NCBI RefSeq assembly: GCF_042477335.2
Contig: NC_091247.1
Span: forward strand, 228,990,001-229,054,000
Direction of reading: 5' to 3'
Source of the DNA: Ovis canadensis
Taxonomy: Eukaryota; Chordata; Mammalia; Artiodactyla; Bovidae
DNA: 64,000 nt
The position numbers and the translations under genes were made by a program. The notes under the pieces are model-generated. The model ran no database searches, was not told the DNA's origin, and saw nothing but the letters and a program-made list of their open reading frames with translations. This document shows positions 55,535 to 64,000 of this stretch, in pieces (positions within the stretch are counted from its first letter, which is position 1; each line of letters opens with the position of its first letter).

Positions 55535-55734
55535 GGGTGTGTTAGCCGCTCAGTCCTGTATGACTCTCTGCGACCCCATGGACTGTAGCCCGCTAGACTC
55601 CTCCGACCATGGGCTTCTCCAGGCTAGAATACTGGAGTGGGTTGCCCTTTCCTTCTCCAGGGCATCTTCCTGACCCAGAGGTCGAACCTGGGTCTCCCGC
55701 ATTGCGGGCAGATTCTTTACTGCTGAGCTACCTG
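55535..55734 (-). mobile_element. Bov-tA SINE (antisense) with 11-bp target duplication
   Basis: TTAGCCGCTCAGTCCTGTATG through TTTACTGCTGAGCTACCTG. Flanked by GGGAGAACTGG at 55524-55534 and 55735-55745, perfect. Confidence 0.93.
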
Positions 55735-55745
55735 GGGAGAACTGG

Positions 55746-56392
55746 AGGGCTTCATTCTTTCCCGCATTTTTGACTGGTCCCAGAGTCTGGGCTAAGGCTG
55801 GTACAGAGAGTGCCCACCTCCCTTGGCTGACCCCAGCCTCTCCGTCCTGAGACAGCCAGCATCCTCCCGGGGGTTTTCTCTGCACTTCGATCCGTCAGCA
55901 CTGGTTTCTGCTGATGGTTGTCAGACCCTTGGCAGATCTGCAGCCGTGAGGACCCCATGTCCCTGCACCTGGACCCAGGGCAGCCGAGAAGCGTGAGTCT
56001 AGGTGTGGAGGCATGGAGGGGGAGCAGAAGGAGCCTGGACCCCCCTCCCTGAGGGGCGCCGAGGACCTGCCTCCCTGAGAGGGGACGTGGCTGTCCCAGA
56101 GCCTCTGGCTGGTGGGAAGGGATGAGCGCGGGGCTTGCGGTTCTGCACAAGCTGCTCACCACAAGGGTGCTGGCCTCCCCTCCCCTGCAGATCAGGCAGA
56201 CAGGGGTCAGCCCTGGGTGTGCCTTTGCTGAGGCCGGAAGAGACTGCACACCTGTGCTCCGGGACGGCTAGTGTGCATCTCAGCCCTTGCTTCGAGCTGG
56301 ACGTGTCCCCTCCAACTCATGTGTTGAAACATCCCCCTCCCCTAGGTGATGGGGCCTGTGGGAGATGAAGGGTCACGGGGCTGTGATTACTG
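55746..56392. other. Unique GC-rich sequence
   Basis: No gene or repeat recognised. Confidence 0.35.
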
Positions 56393-56409
56393 TCTTCTAA
56401 TGAGGGGAC

Positions 56410-56631
56410 TTCATCTGGGCTTCCCTAGTGGCGCAGAGGGTAAAGCGCCTGTCTGCAATGCGGGAGACCTGGGTTCCATCCCTAAGTCGGGAAGATCCCC
56501 TGAAGGAGGGCATGGCAACCCACTCCAGTACTCTTGCCTGGAGAACCCCATGGATGGAGGAGCCTGGTGGGCTGCAGTCCACGGGATCGCAAAGCGTCGG
56601 ACACGACTGAGCGACTTCACTTCTCTCCTCT
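56410..56631 (+). mobile_element. Bov-tA SINE with target duplication
   Basis: GGGCTTCCCTAGTGGCGCAG to CGGACACGACTGAGCGACTTC. Flanked by TCTTCTAATGAGGGGAC (56393-56409) and TCTTCAATGAGGGGAC (56632-56647). Confidence 0.93.
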
Positions 56632-56647
56632 TCTTCAATGAGGGGAC

Positions 56648-57420
56648 AGGGCGAGAGCAGGTTGTCTACAGACCCAGAGAGGACGTCGGCTCTCTCCCCC
56701 AGGCACCCGACCAGCCCCACCTTGAGCTCGGCCCTCCCAGCCCCCACAGCTGGGAGAAGGAAAGCCATCCAGCCCGAGGCATCCTGCTAAGGCAGCAGGA
56801 CGGATGGAGACAGGTGAGGCCTTTGCTGATCATGTCTCTCGCTAATGTGCGCTGAGCGGCAGGGACTGCGGGGAGGCTGTGCTGGGTGGTAGAGGGCACA
56901 TGCTCAGCGGCCAGACACCTGTGGGCCCTGTTCAGACCCGGAGAGCCGGGTGGGGCGCCAGGCTCTTTCTGCTGATGGCGATCAGGGCTCAGCTCTGAGA
57001 TCGTCTGCCCAGGCCTGGCCTCAGGCCTCACAGCACTTTCAACATCCTCTAGGGAAAGCAGCCCAGCTGGCTGGCACCCGGGGGTGGGCTGAGTTTGCGG
57101 TCCTTCGGAAACAGCCAGAGAGTGTCCTCCCAAATCTGAGGGATGCTGGAGGGTCAGAGAGCCAAGCGTTGTCCACTCGTCCTCCACTCTCGTCCCCGCC
57201 GTGACCCACAGAGGTCAGGTGCGGGCACAGGGCGGTGGAGGGGGTGCCCCAGAGTCAGGGTGATGCCGGGCCTGGGGAGGCATCATTTCTTTGGCCTGGG
57301 CTTCCCCATCTGCTGGGGCCCCTAATGCAGAGTCTCCGAGGTTGCCCTCAGCCACGGAGGCTGCAGCTGCCTTCCTGCCTTTGAGAAATGGACCTGCCCT
57401 TTCCTGGGTGAACGGAGTCT
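56648..57420. other. Unique GC-rich sequence
   Basis: No gene recognised. The minus-strand frame 56666-57187 (173 codons) is compositionally biased and without a domain. Confidence 0.4.
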
Positions 57421-57424
57421 CAGA

Positions 57425-57925
57425 AAGAGGCGGCGGTAATTAATATTGATGCGGCTTCAAATGTTAAAAGTTAGACTTAAATCCAAAACAAAAGGAGAGG
57501 GTCGTAGGCAGCCAATTACACGGTGACTCCTCCAGGGTCGCTGGCCCGCTTTGGGGCGGACCAGATCTCGTCAGGCTCTGCCAATTAACTCACCCTCACC
57601 TCCCTCCGCCGGAGGCCTCGGGCTTCCTGCAAATCGCAGGGAAGCGCGAGATCGGCCCGGTGGCAGACGCGCGGACTGTCTCCCAGGGTGCAAATGCCAG
57701 GGAGGAGGAGGTGCCTGTCAATTTGCAGGGCTGAGGCCCCGGGGAGGAGAGGCGGCCGTGGTGCCCGAGCTGGGGTGTGAGGATTAATGAAGGCGGCTGG
57801 GAAGATGAAAGAGCGCCTGGCGTTTGAGATGAAACCCAGCGGGCTCCGCAAGCTCAGGATGAATTTCAAAAAGCCGAGGCTGTGGGTCGTGCACTAATTG
57901 CCTCGCATGGATGGGATCGCAGATC
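57425..57925. other. Mixed AT/GC block with TAATTA sites, candidate conserved element
   Basis: GGTAATTAATATTGATGCGG, GCCAATTACACGGTG, CTGCCAATTAACTCACC, GAGGATTAATGAAGG and GCACTAATTGCCTCG space five homeodomain-like cores over 500 bp. Interspersed CpG sites (GATCGGCCCGGTGGCAGACG) are preserved better than in neighbouring DNA. No repeat identified. A 36-codon frame lies at 57787-57897. Confidence 0.42.
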
Positions 57926-57929
57926 ACGT

Positions 57930-58655
57930 CTGAGTCTCCGTATATTTGGGTGGAAGGAGAGGTGGGCAGCCCACTGGGGCAGGTCAGCCGGGCAAGGAAG
58001 TGAGGGCTGGATGCCCAAGTCTCCCCCAGCGCAGTCCTGTGGCTCGAAGGCCAGATTCGAACCGCCTTCCTTAATATCCCCCAGTTAGTCCTCGGTGGGT
58101 TTGTGAGGACCCCTAAGGCGACTAGGATTCAGGCCAGGACGGGGAGCAGGGACGGGGCCTCAGTCTTGGTCTTCAGCCCCAGCCTTTGCTGGCATAGGCT
58201 TCACGTGGACGGCCCCTCCTCGTGACGACACGGTGGGGCCCTTTCAAGAATCAGGACCACGTGAGTGATGGGCAGCGGACACTCAGAGGGCACAGGGAGG
58301 GCCTTGAGATAGCCAGCTGGTCAGTGGCAGAGGCAGGGCCCAGCCTGGGGCTCACCTGTTACTCTTGACCACTCTGCCTGCTGCTGCCCACTGGGGACTC
58401 AGCAGATGCTGGCAGTGGTGGTGGGCCATCAGGAATGTGGGGTAGGGTGGAGCAGTTCCAGGGGGCAGTTGGGGGGGGAGGGTAGGGTGCTGTGGGTGGG
58501 GCTGGGTCAGGAAGGGCCCAGTGTCCTGCACAAGATTCAAGAACTTGTCTGGGGCCCAAGGTGCCCCCGGGGTAACCTGAGGTGGGGGTGGGGGGGTGTC
58601 AGGGCCAGCTCTGTGCTTTGAAAGGCTTTTCCCAGGGTCCCTCAAAGTGCGGATG
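57930..58655. other. Unique GC-rich sequence
   Basis: A weak MIR trace lies at about 58300-58355 (AGATAGCCAGCTGGTCAGTG, GCAGAGGCAGGGCC). G-rich runs near 58470 and 58585 have quadruplex potential. No gene recognised. Confidence 0.35.
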
Positions 58656-58656
58656 A

Positions 58657-58658
58657 GT

Positions 58659-58690
<32 letters not shown>

Positions 58691-58691
58691 T
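58657..58691 (+). repeat. (GT)n microsatellite
   Basis: About 17 GT units with one AT interruption. Confidence 0.93.
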
Positions 58692-58775
58692 TGAGGTGGA
58701 CCTAGGCTGGGAATTCACAGCCCAGGAGGGATTTAAGTGACCAAATTAGAAGGACGCAGTAGCTGCCCTGGGCTG

Positions 58776-58830
58776 GGCTGGTATCAGCATCTCCATTTCA
58801 CGGATGAGAAAGCTGAGGCTCAGAACTCTA
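58776..58830 (+). mobile_element. MIR SINE fragment
   Basis: CATCTCCATTTCACGGATGAGAAAGC, then TGAGGCTCAGAAC, corresponds to the MIR stretch CCCATTTTACAGATGAGGAAACTGAGGCTCAG (only key parts compared). Short. Confidence 0.55.
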
Positions 58831-58834
58831 TCAG

Positions 58835-59335
58835 TTAGCTCTCAGTGTATAACCAGCTCATGTTTACTAACTCAAAGCGGCGATCGCTTCTTTCTCTGGG
58901 CCTGTAGGTCTGGGCGGCCGGCCCTGACCAGGCTGGGCTGGGCTCGCTCTGCGTCAGTTGGGCTGCTGGGGACAGCTCGCTTCTCCTCCGTTTCATCTCT
59001 GATCCTGCGGCAGGCCGGCCTGGCCGCTGGGAGGGCATGGAGGCCCTGAAGGCAGGCTCAGAGTGGGGTGACGTCACTTTTGTTGGCTGCTTTGTCCAAA
59101 GAGGTCCATCCAGATTCAAGGGGAAGCTCAGACTCCTCCTCTCCTGGGAGGAGCTGCAAGTCACGGCGGGAGGGGTGGGCATCTGGGGGTGCGGTGGGGG
59201 TGAGGGGTTTGGGGTGGAGCGGGCCAGCAGATGTTCTGCAGAAGCTCCCAGGAAGAGTCGTCAGATGTGCTCGGCTGGTCAGGGAAGGTATCTTGCAGGG
59301 TTGGGACTCCCCAGTCTCTACCACCAGTGTGTTTT
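58835..59335. other. Unique GC-rich sequence
   Basis: No gene or repeat recognised. Confidence 0.35.
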
Positions 59336-59339
59336 ACAA

Positions 59340-59680
59340 AGTTCGGTTTCTTTGCTATAAATTCAAGGCTCATTAAACTTTTCTTTAAAACTTGGAATGG
59401 CATAAGGCAGGCTGCCTCCCATGTAAGATGAGTTTATGAGCAGGCCAATTGCAAATTCATAATTAAAGGAATTTGACAAGAATCAAAGAGGACTGGTTTC
59501 CACCGGAGGTTTGGTTGAGTTAATTACCGGTTCGTACCCTGCCATGACGGGCGAGCTTTCAATATTTGAAGTGGGGAGGGCTGGGAATTCGCTGGGAAGA
59601 TGCAGTGAAATGTACGTGCCAATACTGATTTTGTCAGTCGAGGCCCCCTCACTCGACATCCTAGAGGTGTGCAAAGGTAT
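59340..59680. other. AT-richer block, candidate conserved non-coding element
   Basis: CAAGGCTCATTAAACTTTTC, GCCAATTGCAAATTCATAAT, GAGTTAATTACCGGTTCG and CTTTCAATATTTGAAG are in a repeat-free block. ATTGCAAAT is close to a POU octamer. Inference only. Confidence 0.4.
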
Positions 59681-59910
59681 TTTGTGCCTGCCTTCTGCAG
59701 CATTCAGAAGACGTTCCACGAGGCTCAGAGAGAGGTCCCCAGGCGGCCCGGCTGGGGTGGGGCAGGGCGTTGAGGGTGTCTAGGTGGATTGGAGGTGGCC
59801 GCGGCTCTGGACTCATAAGAGGTCTCTGCGCCCGTCCAGCCCAGTGACCACGCGGGACGGCCACTGGGCCCTCTGCTCCCAGAGCCTCGCTTCAGCACTG
59901 CTGTCCCACT

Positions 59911-60119
59911 ACCGCGTGTCTGCTCGGTCGTGCCTGACTCTTTGCGACCCTTCGGTGTGCAGGCCTTCAGGATCCTCTGTCCATGCGATTTCCCAGGCAA
60001 GAATAGCTAGACAGGGTTGCCATTTCCTTCTTCAAGGGATCTTCGCAACCCAGGGATTGAACCCACGTCTCCAGCATTGCAGGCCGATTCTTTACCAGCT
60101 GAGCCACTGGAGAAGCCCC
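59911..60119 (-). mobile_element. Bov-tA SINE (antisense) with 8-bp target duplication
   Basis: CTGCTCGGTCGTGCCTGACTC through TTTACCAGCTGAGCCACTGG. Flanked by GTCCCACT at 59903-59910 and 60120-60127. Confidence 0.92.
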
Positions 60120-60271
60120 GTCCCACTCTTGGAAGAGAGTCAAGTGCAAGGATGAGGCACTGGGGCTCTGGGTCCTTCGGATCTCTCTGGGCCACTTGTT
60201 CACACTGGGGCCTCACCCGCTTCTGGGCTCTCCTTCTTCTTGAGCTTCTAACCTTGCTGGTTCTGCTGGCT

Positions 60272-60301
60272 GGAACATTCTGGAACACTCTGGAACATTC
60301 T
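60272..60301. promoter_or_regulatory. Candidate heat-shock element: six alternating nGAAn pentamers
   Basis: Three tandem 10-bp units (GGAACATTCT, GGAACACTCT, GGAACATTCT) give GAA-nn-TTC-nn-GAA-nn-CTC-nn-GAA-nn-TTC. Five of six pentamers are perfect for the HSF1 consensus. No promoter or gene is recognised next to it, so regulatory use is speculative. Confidence 0.45.
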
Positions 60302-60452
60302 TCCCAGTCCCTCCCTGCTTCTTCTCCCACCCCAGGAATGTCAGGGTGCAAAAGCGGCGTGTACTCACGTAGCCGGACTTGCTCATCCCTGGAGGGACGG
60401 CTCTGGACCCAGCCTGGCCAGCTCATCGGCAGGCGACCTGAGACGGTGCCGC

Positions 60453-60641
60453 ATGCGTGCTAAGCCTCTTCAGTCGTGTCTGACTCTGCGGACTGCAGCC
60501 CACCAGGCTCCTCTGTCCACGGGATTAAGAATACTGGAGTGCTTTACCAGGCCCTCCTCAAGGGGATCTCCCGACCCAGGGATCAAACCTACGACTCCTG
60601 CATTGGCAGGTGGGTTCTTAACCACTACTTCCACCTGTAGG
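60453..60641 (-). mobile_element. Bov-tA SINE (antisense), internally shortened
   Basis: CTAAGCCTCTTCAGTCGTGTC through GGGTTCTTAACCACTACTTCC. The CTCTTTGCGACCCCATGG part is shortened (CTCTGCGGACTG), and CCAGG is missing before AAGAATACTGG. Confidence 0.88.
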
Positions 60642-60644
60642 TCT

Positions 60645-61950
60645 GGGGCATGAAAACCAGTGCCTCTGGGCAGAAGCAGCTGAGTTTGGAGCCGTGTGTT
60701 ATGCAGCAGGGGCTGACTGATGGGCCCGGCTACACCGTGCACTCGTGCTGTCTCACACGGCATGTCACTTCCTCCAGGAAGCCTTCCTTTGCCCCTAAGG
60801 TCTGGATTGGGTATGCCCACCATGTGCCCCATCCTGACCCTTGTCCTGCTGTGTGGCCACTGCTTTCTTCCTGTCCGTGTCTGGCTTGTCTGCAGGCTCA
60901 CAAAGCAAAGCGCCTCCCCTTGCCCTGAGCTGGAGCTCACAGTGACCGCACTGAGGGTGCGAGCATGGGGCTGGGCTTGTCCCCTTCAGGGTCTGACAGC
61001 TGCTCAGGCTTTGGCCAGCCGTGTCACGTGGGCAAGTCACCCGCTCCCTGGCCCCAGCGGGGATGATGGGCCAGGCGTCAAGGTGAGGTGCTGGGTGAGC
61101 ACAGGTGTGGCCCCGAGCTGGCCCACGGGGGCCTTGACAAAGCTCTGCCTTTGCTTTGAGACACCGCCCCTGGCATCCCCTGGTCCACACGTGGGGGTGC
61201 CCTGCCCACTGTCTCTCTGAGCCTCAGCGTCCTCCCTGCAGGGTGCAGGAGCAGCCATCACAGCTACCTGTGGTCTCCAAGGGGCAATGGGGGCTCTGCT
61301 CCGGGGCCTCTGCCGGCTCGTCATGGGCCTCCACCTCCTCCCCGCTGCTGGGCTTTGTCTTCCAACAGACAGGCCGGCTGCCTGGTCTCGGATGCAGGCC
61401 CATGCTGGCCTGGGCAGACGAGAGAGGCCTCTCCTGCCAGCCACGTTGGCTGCGCCCAAGCCCTCTGAGCCCCACTCTAAAGGACAAGAGCTGGCTCCCC
61501 CGTGGTGGGGGTGACCAGCTGCCTCTCATGGGCAAGTCCTTGATTCCTTCTCCACGTCCAGTCCGGCCTTACGTGCGAGGGGCTGGTCACCCAGCCCCTT
61601 CCCAGGTCCTGTGAGTTCTGTGCCTGTCCCTGGATCCTGGAGGAGGTGCCTGGGCACCCCCACCGCGGTGCCCTTGCAGCTTAGAACATTCCTGCGTGAG
61701 CGGTCCCTCCCAGACACACCTAGTCAGGTGAGCCCTGACCTGGGGGCAGGTGTGGGGGTCTTGGCCAGGCTCTGCCCTGACTCAGCCAGGACTCGGGACG
61801 GCATTGCCACCTAAACACCTGGTCACGCAGGTCAGCCCGGGTCTGCCTTTCGGACCTGTCTGCCCGCCTTCTGCACAGATGTGGTGGACGCAGATGGCGT
61901 GTTCCCTGGGGTCGGGACTTGCCTGTGTGATGCTGCCAAAGCCTGCTGAT
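60645..61950. other. Unique GC-rich sequence
   Basis: A weak MIR trace lies near 61018-61060 (GTGTCACGTGGGCAAGTCACC). Overlapping frames of 100-166 codons have no domain. Confidence 0.4.
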
Positions 61951-61954
61951 TCAC

Positions 61955-62030
61955 CTGTTCCGTTTTACAGAAGAGCAGATGGAGGCTCAGAGAGGCCCAG
62001 TTGCTAACCCGAGGGTCTCTGGTGGAGTGG
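61955..62030 (+). mobile_element. MIR SINE fragment
   Basis: CCGTTTTACAGAAGAGCAGATGGAGGCTCAGAGAGGCCCAG-like order (key parts GTTTTACAGAAGAGC and GGAGGCTCAGAGAGGC), then TTGCTAACCCGAGGGTCTC. Confidence 0.65.
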
Positions 62031-62063
62031 GGTTCTCCGTGTGGGCCCCCGTGTCTGGAGCCC

Positions 62064-62231
62064 ACTGTGGTTCTCCTTTCACTTTTATTTTTGGCTGTGG
62101 CATGCAGGCTCTGCTGGTGTGGCATGCAGGCTTAGCTGCTCTGCAGCACGTGGGGTCTTAGTTGCTAGACCAGGGATGGAACCCACATGCCTGGTGCTGG
62201 AAGGTGGATTCTTAACCACTTAAGGGAAGTC
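62064..62231 (-). mobile_element. CHR-2-type SINE (antisense) with target duplication
   Basis: TTTTTGGCTGTGGCATGCAGG, CTTAGTTGCTAGACCAGGGA and GATTCTTAACCACTTAAGGG mark the antisense SINE. TCTGGAGCCC flanks it at 62054-62063 and 62232-62241. Confidence 0.85.
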
Positions 62232-62379
62232 TCTGGAGCCCGCCTTTCTGATCCCAGACCTGAGTCGGAAAACCTTCTGGGCCTCGTTCGTGTCTTGCAG
62301 ATGCAAGACCCTCCATGCTTGTGCACCAAGCTGGGGTAAACCACATGGGACTCAGGGTCACGGTGAAAGGCCTGTAGGT

Positions 62380-63340
62380 TTTCATACTGTATAATTTTAA
62401 GCAAAAGATGCAAAGCAGTAGTAGACAGATTGAACACCAAATTGCTGTCAAACTTCCAAATTAAGCCCTTTCAAAAATTAAGAACGAGAGGCGGAGCTTG
62501 GCACGTGGCCTTCGTCATGGTGGGTTTCCACCTGAGACGGCTCCAGGCAGTTCCGGGACAGCTCATCTGACTGTGGCCCCGCCCCCGTAAGACACCCCAG
62601 CAGGGCCTCCAGCGAACAGCCGATCAGATCATTGATTGCATTTCTCAGCCGGGCAGAACCTCCTTCCTCACCATTAACCAGAATCCGAATCATTTCGTGT
62701 CTACATTGAACTCCAAGGGAGCGCTCCGTCTTCCGATCTAACAATCGTCTTTTTCCTGCTTTGACAAATATAATGTTGGGATTTTTGGTGATAATGCAAA
62801 TGGATTTTGAATCTAATTGAACTTTTTATATCAAATATTTCAAAATAACGATGACATTTCCCTCAGCATCCACAGATGTTGCTCCCAGAATCTTAATAAT
62901 TCTTCTTTAGGATTCAAATTATAACCCTCACTAAACATCATGGGTGAGCATTGCTGATGGTTTTGCTTCGAATCCATCAACTTTATCATTAAATGTTACC
63001 ATATTTTCATACAGTTCCTGCAATTTTCAAATAAGTTCATTTCAGTGCTCAACAAATGGCAATGAAGTAATCTGTTTTTGAAGCCAGTGACCTTGTTTCG
63101 ATAAATCAGTTAAAAAAAAAAATCTGCATTTTAGTCCTAAACTCCAGATTGAATCTCTCTGCTGTGAGGGACCAATGCTGGGGCTCTGACCCCATTTCTT
63201 CCCAGAAAGCTGAAAACAGCTGGTATTTACTAAACTCCTCAGGTTTATCATTTCCGATGCACAGGCAAATTTGTGTGTGAGAACGTGAATTTGGAGTCTT
63301 GAGAGCAAGCGTTCCTCCTTCCTGTCACTGCCCCTGCACT
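62380..63340. other. Long AT-rich block, strongest conserved non-coding candidate
   Basis: Nearly 1 kb without recognised repeats, in a GC-rich setting. It contains GATAATGCAAATGGATTTTG (perfect ATGCAAAT octamer), AGATCATTGATTGCATTTC, CTTAATAATTCTTCTTTAGG and ATCATTAAATGTTACC. A GC-richer core at 62500-62760 has an 88-codon minus-strand frame. Enhancer function is inferred from composition and motifs only. Confidence 0.45.
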
Positions 63341-63940
63341 TCCTGATGAGATGCGCCCAGGGTTTCTGCAAAGTTTTCAACATCATCGTCGACCGCGTGG
63401 AAGATTTCATTTGCCCAGCAGTGGGTTGTGTCTTTTTTTTCTTTTTGCAACACAGATGGTGTTTTCTCATGAGTGTTTTTCTTCAGGGATGGGTTTCTGT
63501 AGTACCAGGTGACAGCCCCAAGCCTGGCTTTTTTGCTTGGACACAGGGGCCAGTGTGACCCTTAGATGTCAGGGGGCCCCACGCTTTCTGTGTGGACCCT
63601 CCCCTCCTGGTGAGACCCTGCTCCCTGTCAGTGGGCAGCAGCTGGAGGGCAGACCTGCTGATCTGCTCTTGGGCCCAGCCCAGGGGTGCTGAGAAACTTA
63701 GGTGGTTCCAGAAGCTCTGGTATGGGGCCTCTGACCCTGTTTCTTATTTCTCGGAGGAAGGAGGAGGCACCAGATAGTAAATCCCCTCATCTTCCCGCCC
63801 CTGAACCTATCAGCCTCCCATCCTGGACCTGTTTTCTGTTGGATGAACCACCCAGAGCCCTTCCTGTATCCAGACTCTCATCTCTATGGTCCCCTCCTGC
63901 CTGCCTCCTGCATCACCATCTTCCGCTTGCTCCTTTGTTC
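63341..63940. other. Unique sequence before the candidate exon
   Basis: AT-rich to about 63480, then GC-rich. No gene recognised. From 63885 the sequence becomes pyrimidine-rich, as upstream of a splice acceptor. Confidence 0.35.
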
Positions 63941-63943
63941 CAG

Positions 63944-64000
63944 GACGGCCAGCAACCATGAGCTGCACCAGCTCCCGGGTCAAAAAGAAACCCTTCCTTG
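63944..64000 (+). CDS. Candidate exon start: acceptor site plus ATG, cut by window end
   Basis: A pyrimidine-rich run (CTTGCTCCTTTGTTCCAG, AG at 63942-63943) is followed by GACGGCCAGCAACC and ATG at 63958. The A at -3 suits translation start. The frame reads MSCTSSRVKKKPFL and is open to the window end. I do not recognise the protein. Only 14 codons are visible, so this could be chance. A non-initiator reading in another frame is possible too. Confidence 0.25.

Overview
The window is a piece of nuclear genome from a ruminant artiodactyl, most likely a bovid. The evidence is its repeats: at least nine BovB (RTE-type) LINE segments, about nineteen Bov-tA/Bov-A2 SINEs, five CHR-2-type tRNA SINEs and several L1 pieces ending in a ruminant-type L1 3' end. 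I could not separate cattle, sheep, goat and relatives. Bacterial features (operons, ribosome binding sites, CRISPR) do not apply. I found no complete protein-coding gene. The only candidate host coding sequence is a possible splice acceptor followed by an ATG in the last 57 bases.

Layout. 1-2.5 kb: a SINE remnant, a candidate ERV LTR, antisense L1 and a Bov-A2 SINE. 2.5-7.6 kb: one old sense L1 carrying three later insertions: a 2.8-kb antisense BovB with recognisable endonuclease and reverse transcriptase remains, a CHR-2 SINE, and a 61-bp BovB end. 7.7-13 kb: mostly unique GC-rich sequence with two microsatellites and MIR fragments. 13-16 kb: a long antisense L1. 16.5-18.5 kb: a (TATACACACATG)-like microsatellite broken up by three Bov-tA copies and a BovB. 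18.6-28.5 kb: unique GC-rich sequence with scattered SINE/L1 and an AT-rich block at 26-27 kb. 28.55-30.38 kb: a GT-rich minisatellite. 30.4-47 kb: unique sequence with BovB, SINE and LTR insertions, including a BovB inside a MIR, a BovB inside an ERV LTR, a U2 snRNA-Bov-tA chimera and a 5'-inverted BovB. 47-51 kb: L1 pieces and a CA/GT-rich array. 51-64 kb: GC-rich intergenic or intronic sequence with few repeats and several AT-rich, TAATTA-containing islands that look like conserved non-coding elements.

Interpretation. This looks like intergenic or intronic territory. Non-repetitive AT-rich islands with homeodomain-like sites, set in GC-rich sequence, suggest a regulatory landscape near a developmental gene, but that is inference and the gene cannot be named. 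The best-supported unusual items are the U2 snRNA(4-39)-Bov-tA chimera at 41.9-42.1 kb, the twin-priming-like BovB at 43.4-44.1 kb, a run of heat-shock-element pentamers at 60.27 kb, and the nested retrotransposon stack at 2.5-7.6 kb. Repeat calls rest on remembered consensus sequences, so family and subfamily names should be read with that in mind.
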